This document shows positions 8,795-17,120 of a stretch of DNA of 64,000 nucleotides, piece by piece. Position 1 is the stretch's first letter, and each line of letters opens with the position of its first letter. This DNA is from JBBROS01 sp965199595 (GTDB lineage: Bacteria; Pseudomonadota; Alphaproteobacteria; Acetobacterales; Acetobacteraceae), in NCBI GenBank assembly GCA_965199595.1, contig OZ241182.1, positions 3,038,001-3,102,000 of the forward strand, read 5' to 3'. Made by a program: the position numbers and the translations under genes. A model generated the notes under the pieces. The model made no database searches and had not been told where the DNA came from. It saw only the letters and a list, made by a program, of their open reading frames with translations.

Positions 8795-10975
8795 CTATCC
8801 TTCGGCTGCTGCCTGCTGGTGTCCAGTGCCGGCAGCGTCCCGGGATGCCGGCTGTGCCAGCACCACCGCCTCGGCCTCCCCCTTCAGAACCTCGAAATGC
8901 GTCACGCCCTCGACCCGGCGGAACGCGATGTCGAACAGATGCCGGCCCACCCGCAGATCCCGCAGCGTCACGTCCGGCAGCCACTCCGGCAGGACCGGGT
9001 TCACCACCAGGCGATCATTCGGTGCGTCCGGCGCCAGGCCCAGCATGGCCTGCAGCAGCGCGAACACCGAGCCGGCGGCCCAGGCCTGGGGCACGTTGGC
9101 GCCAAGGTACTGCACCGGGAAGTTGGTGTCGTCACGCTGGACGCCCGAATACAGTTCCGGAAGCTGCCGCTGCATGAAGAACCCGGCCGCGTGCTGGATG
9201 TCATGCGCGATGGCGCTCGCGGCGTCATGCAGGCCATAGCGCGCACAACCAAGCCCGATCAGGCTGTTGTCGTGCGGCCATACCGCGCCCACCTGGTAGG
9301 AATACGGGTTGTAGGCCCGGTTCTCAGCACTCAGGGTGCGGATGCCCCAGCCGCTCCACATGTCCGGCCGCATCAGCCGGGCCGCGACCCGGGCGGCGCG
9401 ATGGGCGGGGACGATGCCGCACCACAGCAGATGCCCGGGGTTGCTCGCCACCGAGAACACTGGCCGCTTGTCGCCATCCAGGCAGAAGGCATAGAAGCCC
9501 TCCGTCTCGCTCCAGAACACCTCGTTGAACCTGGTGAACAGCGCCTCGGCCTTGGCGGTCATTGCCGCCGCGCGGTCCGGCGTGCCGAGTGCGGTGTAGA
9601 TCTCCGCCATGCCCTGCCAGGCGGCATAGACATAGGCCTGCAACTCGCACAACGCCTTCGGTCCATGCACCAGGTTGCCGGATTCATCGACCACTGCCTC
9701 GCCGCTGTCCTTCCAGCCGACGTTCTCATAGCCCTGGCCGGAGCGGGTGCCATACTCCTGGAAGCCGTCGCCATCGCGGTCGCCATACTGGTCGATCCAG
9801 GTGAGGCATCCGTCGGCCACCTTCATGTGGGAGCGCACCATATCGAGGTCCCCGGTCGCCTTCCAGGTCGCGTGCAGCAGCATCAGGTACAGCGGCGTGG
9901 CGTCCGCGGTGCCGTAGTATGGCGTGTGCGGGATCAGCTTCAGCGCCGCCAGTTCGCCCTGGCGGAGTTCATGCAGGATCTTGCCGGGTTCGGCGTCGCG
10001 GTAGTCGTCCCGGACGTGGGACTGCCAGGCACCCAGCACCCGCAGCGTGCCGCGGGCGAACTCGGGGTTCAGCGTCATGGTCTGCAGGCTGGTGATGAGC
10101 GTGTCGCGGCCGAACAGCGCCACGAACCACGGCAAGCCGGCGGCCGGGACCACCAGCGTCTCTCCCGCGACCTCGACCGGGAGCCGCAAGGCGGCCATGT
10201 CCTCGACCGCCTGGTTGAACAGCCGCTGCAGGCTGTCCAGGCTGCTCGACAGCTTGGTGACCCCGGCCCGCCAGTCCAGCAGCTCCTTGCCCTGCACGCT
10301 GGTGAAGTCCAGCACGCATTCCCTGGGCGCCGGCAGCACCTTGTCGCAGTCCAGCAGGTCGTAGCGCAGGGTGCCGCGCCAGGATGCGCCGGGTTCGAGG
10401 TGCACGGCGAAGCTCAGGCGCCCGTTCACCCAGGCCACGGTGTCGTCGCCGGTGCAGGCGATGCGCAGGCCGCGCATGAAGCTGCCGTTGCGGTAGCAGG
10501 TGGTGAGCGTGTCCGTCTCATCGGACCAGGTGCTGGTGATCCGCCCGCGGCGGACGATCTTGCCGGACTTCACCTCGAAGATGTCGGCGAAGTCGCTGCG
10601 GATGATCACCTCGTGGTTGAAGCTCACGGGCGCCGGGCCGTGATTGGTGATCTCGTGGGTCTCGTGCATGCCGCCGTCGATGACCCGGCTCAGCACCAGG
10701 CTCAGCGCCCGCGCGGCGATCGGCCCGGCCTCGGTCTCGAACAGGGTGTTGGTCAGGAAGATCCGGCACCCGTAATAGACCGGGGCGCCGCTGTTGAGCA
10801 GGCACCAGGGCTCCCCGTTGGCGAAGATCGAGTAGGCGCTGATCAGCCTGGTGTCGTTGCTGTACAGCCCCTTGTCGGAGGGCCAGCCGATGCTGCCATC
10901 GGGCTCCGACACCAGCACGGTGAATCCCTGGTGGACCGCCAGTTGCGGCGGGCCGACCTTGATCTCGACGGACAT
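8795..10975 (-). CDS. Amylo-alpha-1,6-glucosidase / glycogen-debranching family glycosidase
   Basis: 726 residues. The N-terminal ~230 residues match the bacterial N-terminal glycogen-debranching domain (VLVSEPDGSIGWPSDKGLY, NDTRLISAYSIFANG, the HETHEITNHGPAPV strand). The remainder is an (alpha/alpha)6-barrel glycosidase, with GLPWFVALFGRDTLITSLQTM, ILHELRQGELA, TPYYGTADATPLYL and VGAVWPHDNSLIG. These are signatures of the GDE C-terminal domain that hydrolyses alpha-1,6 branches; some relatives act on sucrose-like or other small glucosides. No signal peptide, so cytosolic. It begins 3 bp after the msrB stop and appears to be cotranscribed with it. No glycogen synthesis genes are in the window, so the true substrate is open. 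Confidence 0.87.
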   Translation of the reverse strand: MSVEIKVGPPQLAVHQGFTVLVSEPDGSIGWPSDKGLYSNDTRLISAYSIFANGEPWCLLNSGAPVYYGCRIFLTNTLFETEAGPIAARALSLVLSRVIDGGMHETHEITNHGPAPVSFNHEVIIRSDFADIFEVKSGKIVRRGRITSTWSDETDTLTTCYRNGSFMRGLRIACTGDDTVAWVNGRLSFAVHLEPGASWRGTLRYDLLDCDKVLPAPRECVLDFTSVQGKELLDWRAGVTKLSSSLDSLQRLFNQAVEDMAALRLPVEVAGETLVVPAAGLPWFVALFGRDTLITSLQTMTLNPEFARGTLRVLGAWQSHVRDDYRDAEPGKILHELRQGELAALKLIPHTPYYGTADATPLYLMLLHATWKATGDLDMVRSHMKVADGCLTWIDQYGDRDGDGFQEYGTRSGQGYENVGWKDSGEAVVDESGNLVHGPKALCELQAYVYAAWQGMAEIYTALGTPDRAAAMTAKAEALFTRFNEVFWSETEGFYAFCLDGDKRPVFSVASNPGHLLWCGIVPAHRAARVAARLMRPDMWSGWGIRTLSAENRAYNPYSYQVGAVWPHDNSLIGLGCARYGLHDAASAIAHDIQHAAGFFMQRQLPELYSGVQRDDTNFPVQYLGANVPQAWAAGSVFALLQAMLGLAPDAPNDRLVVNPVLPEWLPDVTLRDLRVGRHLFDIAFRRVEGVTHFEVLKGEAEAVVLAQPASRDAAGTGHQQAAAEG

Positions 10976-10978
10976 GGG

Positions 10979-11410
10979 CTAGGCTGGCTGGAAGTCGAGC
11001 GAGACGCCGTTCATGCAGTAGCGCTGGCCTGTCGGGCGGGGGCCATCGGGGAATACGTGCCCCAGGTGGCTGCCGCAGTTGCTGCAATGCACCTCGGTCC
11101 GCAGCATCCCGTAGGCGCGGTCCTCGGTGGTGGCGATCGCCTCCGGGGAGACCGGGGCGAAGAAGCTGGGCCAGCCGGTGCCGCTCTCGAACTTCGCGCC
11201 GGTCTCGAACAGCGCCTGGTGACAGCCGGCACACACATAGGTGCCGTCCCGCTTCTCGGCGTTCAGCGGGCTGGTGCAGGCGCGCTCCGTGCCGTGGCCG
11301 CGCATCACCATGTACTGCTCAGGTGTCAGCCGGGCGCGCCACTCTGCATCGGAGAGGGTGAAGGCGAAGGTCTCATCGGCCTTCGGGGACCTGGTCGCGA
11401 ACATCGACAT
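10979..11410 (-). CDS. msrB: Peptide-methionine (R)-S-oxide reductase
   Basis: Repairs methionine-R-sulfoxide in proteins. 143 residues from ATG 11410, which has AGGAGG seven bases upstream; the longer start at 11431 is inside that leader. Zinc is held by CAGC and CSNC pairs. The SGTGWPSF and GSHLGHVFPDGP motifs are present and the catalytic cysteine is in RYCMNG near the C-terminus. No signal peptide is seen, so the cytosolic form. First gene of a two-gene unit with the debranching-type glycosidase. Confidence 0.96.
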   Translation of the reverse strand: MSMFATRSPKADETFAFTLSDAEWRARLTPEQYMVMRGHGTERACTSPLNAEKRDGTYVCAGCHQALFETGAKFESGTGWPSFFAPVSPEAIATTEDRAYGMLRTEVHCSNCGSHLGHVFPDGPRPTGQRYCMNGVSLDFQPA

Positions 11411-11495
11411 CGTGCGTCCTCCTGACTGCATCAGCGGGATATAGGCACGGGGGGAGCGGCCTGAAACGGCCGTCCCGAAAAACCTGGTTCCGGGA

Positions 11496-13700
11496 TCAGG
11501 CCCGGCGTTCCACGCCCATCAGCACCTTGTCCAGCGTCAGCGGATAGTCGCGGATGCGGATGCCGGTGGCGTTGAACACCGCATTCGCCACCGCGGCGCC
11601 AGCGCCGGAGATCCCCAGCTCGCCGATACCCTTGCTCTTCAACGGGTTGGAATAGGGGTCCAGCTCCGGCAGGAACACCGCATCCAGCTGCACGATGTCG
11701 GCGTTCACCGGCACGTGGTACTCGGCAAGGTTGTGGTTCACGAAATGCCCGGTGCGCGTATCCGTCACCAAGTCCTCGAGCAGGGCCGCCGAGACGCCGA
11801 AGATCATGCCGCCGATCGCCTGGCTGCGCGCGGTCTTGGCGTTCAGGATGCGCCCAGCGGTGAACACGCCCAGCATCCGGCGCAGACGGATCTCGCCGGT
11901 GTCGCGGTCCACGCCCACCTCGGCGAACTGCGCGCCATAGGATTGCTGGCTGACCTCCCTGGTGTTGTTGCCGGGGTCGATCTCGCCGTTCGCCACCAGG
12001 CCGCCGCCGGGCGCCAGGCCCTTGATGTCCCGCGTCTGCGCGCCCGCGGTCATCTTGCCGTTCTCGTAGCGGCAGGCGGCTGGATCGAAGCCGGCCGCCT
12101 GGGCCATGGCGGTGCGGAGCTTCAGGCAGGCGTCATACAGCGCCGCCCCGCTGCTGCCGGCCCCGAACGATCCGCCGGAGCCGGCGGCCTTTGGCAGCGA
12201 CGAATCGCCCAGCTCCACCCGGACCTGGTTCGCCGCGACCCCGAGCATGGAGGCCGCCACCTGGGTCAGGATCGTGTAGGTGCCGGTGCCGATATCGGTC
12301 ATCGACATCTGGACGGTGACGACGCCGTCCGGGTCCAGCCGCACCCGCGCCCTGGACTCCTTCAGCGGGTTGCCGCGGATCGCCGCCGCCATGCCCATGC
12401 CCACCAGCCATTTCCCGTCGGTGCGGGTGGCCGGCCTGGTGCGGGCGGTCCAGCCGAACCGCCTGGCGCCTTCCTGCATGCAGGCTACGAGGTGACGGCT
12501 GGAGAACGGCACCTTCTTCTCCGGGTCCTGCGCCGGCTCGTTGCGGATGCGCAGCTCGATGGGGTCGATGGCCAGCTGTTCGGCCAGCTCGTCCATCGCG
12601 CATTCCAGCACCAGCATGCCCGGGGCCTCGCCGGGGGCGCGCATTGCGGAGGCGACGGGGCGGGTGAGGCCGGCCAGGCGATGCCGGGTCTGCCGGTTGG
12701 GGGCCGCGTAGAGGATGCGGGTTTGCAGCGCCGCGCCTTCGTAGCCGGGCTCGCCGGTGCGGTTGCCGCTGAGGGCGTCGTGGCCGATTGCCAGGAGGTG
12801 GCCGTCGCGGTCGGCGGCCAGGCGGACGCGCTGCACGGTGTCGGAGCGGTTTGTGGTGACGTGGAACACCTGGGGCCGGGCCAGGGCGAGCTTGACGGGG
12901 CGGCCGGTCTGCCTGGAGGCGATTGCGGCCAGGATGCAGTCGCTGCAGACCCACAGCTTGGCGCCGAAGCCGCCGCCGACGAACCTGCTGACCAGGCGCA
13001 CCTTCTCCACCGGCATCTGCAGGGTGTGCGCGACCACGGCCTGGCTTTGGCTCACCATCTGGTTGGCGTTGTGCAGCACCAGCGTGTCGCCCTCCCAATG
13101 GGCGATGGTCGCGTGCGGCTCCATGGCGGCGTGGCTCTGCACGGGCGTGGTGTAGGTGACGTCCAGCTTCACGGGGGCATCGGCAAAGGCGCTGTCGAAG
13201 GCGCCGAGCTGGCTGTCGGCCTCTTCGCCGTTCGAGGCGGCTGGCGTTTTGGCCGTGGCGGCGGCGGCGTGCAGGTCGGCTGCCACCGGCGCCTTCGTGT
13301 AGGTGGTCCGCACCAGGAAGGCTGCATCGCGCGCCTGCTCGAAGGTGTCGGCAACCACCAGGGCGATCGGCTGGCCCCAGTTGTAGATGGCAGGGCCCGT
13401 CATCTGCGGTGCCGCCATGCGGTGGCTGCCGCCGCCCTGCACCGGCGTGTTGTGATGCGTCAGCACCAGCTTCACCCCGGGGGCACGCTCCGCCGCTGCC
13501 GTGTCGATGCTGTCGATGGCGCCGCTCGCGATGGCCGACTGCACGATGACGGCGTAGAGCGGCGCCTCCGTCGGCACCTCATATGAATACCGCGCCGCGC
13601 CGGTGACCTTGAGCCGGCCATCCACCCGGTCCATCGGCTTGCCGAGAATCCCGGGGTTGTCGTCGAGGATCGTGGGTCCGATCGGGCCTTGCAGCTTCAT
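11496..13700 (-). CDS. paoC: Aldehyde oxidoreductase molybdenum-binding subunit (PaoC type)
   Basis: 734 residues, very close to E. coli PaoC. Large subunit of a xanthine-oxidase-family enzyme that oxidises aldehydes at a molybdopterin cytosine dinucleotide site. Motifs are GKPMDRVDGRLKVTGAARY at the N-terminus, FVGGGFGAK, the MRAPGEAPG segment, TDIGTGTYT, and GIGELGISG near the end, where the Glu is the catalytic base. The real start is ATG 13700, which overlaps the upstream FAD subunit stop by ATGA; the frame is open further upstream but that extension runs inside the FAD gene. Third gene of paoA-paoB-paoC. No dedicated chaperone gene (PaoD/XdhC) follows, so maturation factors must be elsewhere. 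Confidence 0.92.
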   Translation of the reverse strand: MKLQGPIGPTILDDNPGILGKPMDRVDGRLKVTGAARYSYEVPTEAPLYAVIVQSAIASGAIDSIDTAAAERAPGVKLVLTHHNTPVQGGGSHRMAAPQMTGPAIYNWGQPIALVVADTFEQARDAAFLVRTTYTKAPVAADLHAAAATAKTPAASNGEEADSQLGAFDSAFADAPVKLDVTYTTPVQSHAAMEPHATIAHWEGDTLVLHNANQMVSQSQAVVAHTLQMPVEKVRLVSRFVGGGFGAKLWVCSDCILAAIASRQTGRPVKLALARPQVFHVTTNRSDTVQRVRLAADRDGHLLAIGHDALSGNRTGEPGYEGAALQTRILYAAPNRQTRHRLAGLTRPVASAMRAPGEAPGMLVLECAMDELAEQLAIDPIELRIRNEPAQDPEKKVPFSSRHLVACMQEGARRFGWTARTRPATRTDGKWLVGMGMAAAIRGNPLKESRARVRLDPDGVVTVQMSMTDIGTGTYTILTQVAASMLGVAANQVRVELGDSSLPKAAGSGGSFGAGSSGAALYDACLKLRTAMAQAAGFDPAACRYENGKMTAGAQTRDIKGLAPGGGLVANGEIDPGNNTREVSQQSYGAQFAEVGVDRDTGEIRLRRMLGVFTAGRILNAKTARSQAIGGMIFGVSAALLEDLVTDTRTGHFVNHNLAEYHVPVNADIVQLDAVFLPELDPYSNPLKSKGIGELGISGAGAAVANAVFNATGIRIRDYPLTLDKVLMGVERRA

Positions 13701-14686
13701 GCCGGGCTCTCCTGCCTGGCCTGTTCCAGGGCGGCCAGCACGACGCGGCGGGTCAGCGGCAGCTTGAAATCGTTGCGCCCGTAGCCGCGGGCGCCCTGCA
13801 GCACCCGGTCCGAGGCCGCGCGGGCGCCCTCGGCATCGGCGGCCTGGCCGGCCAGGGCCGCTTCCGCCGCCTCCACGCGCCAGGGCTTGTGCGCGAGGCC
13901 GCCGAAGGCCAGGCGGGCGGAGCGGATTCTGCCGCCTGCCATGTCCACGACGGCAGCCACCGAGACCAGGGCGAAGGCGTAGGAGGCGCGATCCCGCACC
14001 TTGCGGTACAGCTGCACGCCGGGCGGCGGCGGCGGCAGGGTCACGGCGGTGATCAACTCGCCGGGCCGCAGGCTGGTCTCGATCTGCGGCGTGGTGCCGG
14101 GCAGGCGGTGGACGTCGGCGATCGGGATGCGGCGGGGTTGGCCGTCCGGCTGGACGGTCTCGACCACGGCGTCCAGCGCCCGCATCGCCACGGCCATGTC
14201 GGAGGGGTGGGTGGCGATGCACTGGTCGCTGGTGCCGAGGATGGCGTGGATGCGGTTGAAGCCGCCCAGCGCCGCACAGCCGGAGCCGGGTTCGCGCTTG
14301 TTGCAGGGCATCGACAGCTCGGTGAAGTAGGGGCAGCGGGTGCGCTGCAGCAGGTTGCCCGCCGTGGTGGCCTTGTTGCGGAGCTGGCCGGTGGCGCCCG
14401 AGAGCAGGGCGCGGCTCAGCACGGCGTATCTGGCGCGCACCCGCCGGTCCGCCGCCAGGTCGCTGTTGCGCACCGTGGCGCCGATGCGGAGGCCGCCCTC
14501 CGGCGTGTCGGTGATGCCGTCCATGCCGAGCCGGTTCACGTCCACCAGCTGGCGCGGCGTCACGACCTGCAGCTTCATGAGGTCCAGCAGGTTGGTGCCG
14601 CCGCCGATGAAGGCGGCGCCCTGGGCAGTCGCCGCCTGCGCCGCGGCGGCGGCATCGGCCGGGCGGGTGTAGGTGAAGCTCCTCAT
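13697..14686 (-). CDS. paoB: Aldehyde oxidoreductase FAD-binding subunit with Fe-S insertion (PaoB type)
   Basis: 329 residues from ATG 14686, overlapping the paoA stop by four bases. CoxM/XdhB-type FAD subunit passing electrons from the Fe-S centres to the acceptor. The FAD loop FIGGGTNLLDLMK (about residue 30), GATVRNSDLA, GATGQLRNKATTAGNL and ATHPSDMAVA are all present. Between residues ~120 and 165 sits a cysteine-rich insertion with Cys in RCPYF, MPCNKR, GSGCAAL and DQCIA, the kind of segment that in E. coli PaoB binds an extra [4Fe-4S] cluster. This separates it from ordinary CoxM proteins. It does not carry its own export signal; in PaoABC the complex is exported by the PaoA Tat signal. 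Confidence 0.9.
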   Translation of the reverse strand: MRSFTYTRPADAAAAAQAATAQGAAFIGGGTNLLDLMKLQVVTPRQLVDVNRLGMDGITDTPEGGLRIGATVRNSDLAADRRVRARYAVLSRALLSGATGQLRNKATTAGNLLQRTRCPYFTELSMPCNKREPGSGCAALGGFNRIHAILGTSDQCIATHPSDMAVAMRALDAVVETVQPDGQPRRIPIADVHRLPGTTPQIETSLRPGELITAVTLPPPPPGVQLYRKVRDRASYAFALVSVAAVVDMAGGRIRSARLAFGGLAHKPWRVEAAEAALAGQAADAEGARAASDRVLQGARGYGRNDFKLPLTRRVVLAALEQARQESPA

Positions 14687-15315
14687 GCCGCCACCTCGGT
14701 GATGGCCGCGACGATGTTGGGGTAGGCGGAGCACCGGCAGATGTTGCCGCTCATGCGCTCGCGGATCTCGCCGCCGTCCAGCACCGGCGTGCCCGTGAGG
14801 TTCGCCGTGACCACGCTGGGCATTCCGGCCTTTGCCTCCTGCAGCATCCCCACCGCCGAGCAGATCTGGCCCGGCGTGCAGTAGCCGCACTGGAAGCCGT
14901 CATGCTTGATGAAGGCGGCCTGCATCGGGTGCAGGTCCTCCCCGCTCGCCAGGCCTTCGATGGTGACCAGGTGTTGCCCGTCATGCATCACCGCCAGGCT
15001 GAGGCAGGCGTTGATGCGATGCCCGTCCAGCAGCACGGTGCAGGCGCCGCACTGCCCATGGTCGCACCCCTTCTTGGTGCCGGTGAGGCCTGCATGTTCG
15101 CGCACCAGGTCCAGCAGCGAGGTCCGCGGATCGACCTCGAACCGGTGTTCGCTGCCGTTGATGGTGAGGGTCAGCGGCATCGTCGTGTAGCCGGGTTCCG
15201 GCAGGGCGGGGTGTGGTTGCGCCGCGGTCTGTGCCGCGGCCGGCAATGCCGCCACGGCCGCGGCGACCGTGGTGCCTTCGAGGACGGAACGGCGAGAGAG
15301 CAGCGGCTGGTCCAT
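14683..15315 (-). CDS. paoA: Aldehyde oxidoreductase 2Fe-2S subunit with Tat signal (PaoA type)
   Basis: 210 residues from ATG 15315; a start at 15357 would only add a non-conserved leader. Residues 6-30 are a twin-arginine signal (LSRRSVLEG then an Ala-rich hydrophobic stretch ending AAAQTAAQ). The ferredoxin-like domain has the plant-type cluster motif KGCDHGQCGACT plus CLSLAV. The C-terminal four-helix domain has GFQCGYCTPGQICS and SGNICRCSAYPN for the second cluster. Leads a tightly overlapping paoABC operon, so a folded heterotrimer is expected in the periplasm, oxidising aromatic or other aldehydes. The assignment rests on sizes (210/329/734), order and the Tat signal. Confidence 0.92.
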   Translation of the reverse strand: MDQPLLSRRSVLEGTTVAAAVAALPAAAQTAAQPHPALPEPGYTTMPLTLTINGSEHRFEVDPRTSLLDLVREHAGLTGTKKGCDHGQCGACTVLLDGHRINACLSLAVMHDGQHLVTIEGLASGEDLHPMQAAFIKHDGFQCGYCTPGQICSAVGMLQEAKAGMPSVVTANLTGTPVLDGGEIRERMSGNICRCSAYPNIVAAITEVAA

Positions 15316-15442
15316 GGAACCCCCGGTCAGTTCAGGTGGACGGTGAGCGTGGTCCAAGCCGCTCGGGTTCCGTCTTACACGGACACTTCATCGTTTCGGT
15401 TGCGGCGCATGGCATCCAGACCTGTTCCAGACCGTGTTCGGA

Positions 15443-15921
15443 CTAGCCCAGGGTGGCGAGCGGCATGTAGGCGAAGCCGCGGGACCCGAGCTGCGCCGCT
15501 GCCTGGTGACGGTCGCGGCAGACCGGCAGGCCCAGCGCCGCCAGCGACTGCGTGACCGGGGTGCCGCGGGTGGACTCGTTGCTGCCGTGCATCAGCACCG
15601 GTGCCCGGCCCGGGACAGCGCCACGGGTGGGCAGCCCGGCGGCAGGCCCGGGCCGATGGCGGTCCGCACGGCTTCCACCAGGCCGGCAATTCCTGCCGGG
15701 TCCTCGCCGCGGTAGCGCAGCAGCATCAGGAAGGCGCCGACCTGGTGCGGGTCGGTTTCGCCGCGCAGCACCATGCCCAGGGCGTCGCGCGCCTCGCCGC
15801 GGGTCAGTCCGCGGGAGCGGCCGGGCCCGCGGCCCAGCGTGCGCAGGTACTGCGCGAAGGGATGCTCGTCCCGCACCAGGGCCGGGTCCGGCCGGGGCGC
15901 ATGGGGCACCGCGGCCATCAC
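15443..15921 (-). pseudogene. Broken YbiB/TrpD2-like (anthranilate phosphoribosyltransferase-fold) gene
   Basis: Two minus-strand reading frames carry neighbouring parts of one protein. Frame one (15592-15921, starting MMAAVPHAPRP) has FAQYLRTLGRGP, LTRGEARDALGMVLRG and GAFLMLLRYRGEDPAGI, the N-terminal helical domain of YbiB-like proteins. It then runs to a premature stop after AIGPGLPP. A different frame resumes at about 15606 with PVLMHGSNESTRGTPV, LAALGLPVCRD and RGFAYMPLATLG, the start of the catalytic domain, and ends at a stop at 15443. Compared with the ~320-residue family, a short internal stretch and roughly the last 150 residues are missing. I read this as a deletion plus frameshift remnant with no complete copy in the window. 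Confidence 0.7.
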
Positions 15922-15949
15922 GGGCGGCGGGCTGCCCCCAGGCAGGACG

Positions 15950-15992
15950 CATCATCTTTCCGCACGATGCAGGGGCATCGTGCGAGATGATG
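15950..15992 (-). terminator. Large imperfect hairpin after dksA
   Basis: A 10-bp perfect stem (15961-15970 with 15975-15984, four-base loop) is extended by eight further pairs (15950-15957 with 15985-15992) across a three-base bulge. It begins one base beyond the dksA stop and separates dksA from the broken YbiB-like gene. Likely terminator or 3'-end stabiliser; no T-run. Confidence 0.65.
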
Positions 15993-15993
15993 C

Positions 15994-16410
15994 TCAGTCG
16001 TCGCGATGAACCCGCTCCATCCGCTCGTGCCGCTCCTGCGCCTCGATCGACATGGTGGCGATGGGCCGGGCCTCGAGGCGGCGGAGGCCGATGGGCTCGT
16101 CGGTCTCGTCGCAGTAGCCATAGGTGCCGTTGTCGATGCGGTTCAGCGCCTGGTCGATCTTGGAGACCAGCTTGCGGGCGCGGTCGCGGGTGCGGAGTTC
16201 CAGCGCGCGGTCGGTCTCGACGCTGGCGCGGTCGGTGATGTCCGCCTCGTGGATGCCGCCTTCGGAGAGGCTGGCCAGGGTGCCGTCGGCCTCGCGCAGC
16301 AGCTCCGCCCGCCAGCGGAGCAGCTTCTGGCGGAAGTATTCGGCCTGGATGGGGTTCATGAACTCTTCGACGTCGGACGGCCGGTAGTCTTGGGGCAGCG
16401 TAATCATCAT
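15994..16410 (-). CDS. dksA: RNA polymerase-binding transcription factor DksA, cysteine-poor type
   Basis: 138 residues from the first of two adjacent ATGs (16410), with AAAGGA upstream. Works with ppGpp in the RNA polymerase secondary channel during the stringent response. The family start PSDVEEFMNP, the coiled coil and its tip DITDRA (the Asp-x2-Asp-x-Ala signature) and the YGYCDETDEPIGLRRLEARP zinc-finger region are all visible. Only the first of the four zinc cysteines remains; the other three positions are Thr/Asp, Ser and Ala, so no zinc site is expected. Single-cysteine DksA proteins are known in alphaproteobacteria. It sits next to fliX and flgI, an arrangement also seen in Caulobacter relatives. 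Confidence 0.93.
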   Translation of the reverse strand: MMITLPQDYRPSDVEEFMNPIQAEYFRQKLLRWRAELLREADGTLASLSEGGIHEADITDRASVETDRALELRTRDRARKLVSKIDQALNRIDNGTYGYCDETDEPIGLRRLEARPIATMSIEAQERHERMERVHRDD

Positions 16411-16486
16411 CGCGGCGATCCTTTGCTGTCGGCCCCCGAGAGCGGCCGGCGCAATCATGCCGATCACAGTCGGGTGAGGTGCCCGG

Positions 16487-16515
16487 CTTATATCGGGGCG
16501 GATCACAGCCGCCAA
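16487..16515 (-). promoter_or_regulatory. Candidate sigma-70 promoter of dksA
   Basis: On the minus strand TTGGCG and TATAAG are separated by exactly 17 bp, placing the start site about 70 nt upstream of the dksA ATG. This is one of the better housekeeping promoter matches in an otherwise very GC-rich window. Confidence 0.5.
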
Positions 16516-16564
16516 GAGACCTTTCGCGGTTGCATCGCCCTGTCACGCATCTGTTCTCGGGGTG

Positions 16565-16966
16565 TCACGGGGAAGCCGCAATGCGGGTGCGGGCCTGCTC
16601 CACGGCCACCCGCACCAGCAGGGCGCGCTGCACGGCGAGCAGCCGGGGGTCCGCCGGGGGCGGGGCGTGCCGGGCCAGCTGCGCCATGCGGCCGAGCTTG
16701 GCTGGGTCGATTGCGGCGCCCAGCAGGCTGCGTTGAAGCTCCTTCAGCAGGTCCAGCATCTCATCGGCGTGGCGCCGCGCCTCGCGGTCGCTCACCGCGT
16801 CCTGCTGCGCCTCCTGCAGGCCGAGCAGCGACGGCATGGCCACCGCCAGCGCGGCGCCGGGGCCGGCGGCGGCGTCCGTCTCCACCTTGAACCCTCCGGG
16901 CCCGGCACGGCGCGCCACCGTGATCCGTGGCACCGACACGCCCTGCACTCCGTAGATTCCAGCCAT
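16565..16966 (-). CDS. fliX: Flagellar assembly regulator FliX
   Basis: 133 residues. Matches FliX, an alphaproteobacterial protein that in Caulobacter couples early basal-body assembly to FlbD/sigma-54-dependent class III and IV flagellar transcription. The N-terminal segment MAGIYGVQGVSV, the middle LLGLQEAQQDAVSDREARRHADEMLDLL-like helix (residues ~47-75), and the C-terminal helical region with AVQRALLVRVAVEQAR fit the family. A GGAAAGG ribosome site precedes the ATG. It diverges from flgI across a ~150 bp region that holds a sigma-54 promoter facing flgI. Confidence 0.88.
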   Translation of the reverse strand: MAGIYGVQGVSVPRITVARRAGPGGFKVETDAAAGPGAALAVAMPSLLGLQEAQQDAVSDREARRHADEMLDLLKELQRSLLGAAIDPAKLGRMAQLARHAPPPADPRLLAVQRALLVRVAVEQARTRIAASP

Positions 16967-17048
16967 TCCCGCGATCCTTTCCTGCCGCCCGGCAGATAGT
17001 GCCTACCCCCCGAACCCGGGAAACGCCCGCCAATGCTGCGTCCGGGGG

Positions 17049-17063
17049 TGGCACGTACCTTGC
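17049..17063 (+). promoter_or_regulatory. Sigma-54 (-24/-12) promoter of flgI operon
   Basis: TGGCACG, four bases, then TTGC: a full match to the sigma-54 consensus including spacing. With the -12 C at 17063, transcription would begin near 17075. That is one base before the most upstream flgI ATG (17076), so it argues for the internal start at 17121. Sigma-54 control is expected for hook/ring genes in the FliX/FlbD regulatory scheme. Enhancer (FlbD) sites were not identified. Confidence 0.8.
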
Positions 17064-17120
17064 GATGATCCCAGTATGACCCTGCGAACCTTTACGATCT
17101 GCAAATCCTTCCCGAAGTTC

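Noticed and set aside
7970..11425. A plus-strand open frame of 1151 codons opposite the debranching enzyme and msrB
   Set aside because: It lies antisense to two clear genes, is Arg/Gly/His-rich without domain signatures, and is what high GC3 produces on the opposite strand.
15443..16546. One long minus-strand frame read as a single 367-residue protein
   Set aside because: It runs out of frame through dksA; only its last ~50 codons show homology, as part of the broken YbiB-like gene.
17076..17120. Upstream flgI start at ATG 17076
   Set aside because: It would place the start codon at the predicted sigma-54 transcript start and add residues before an already complete signal peptide.
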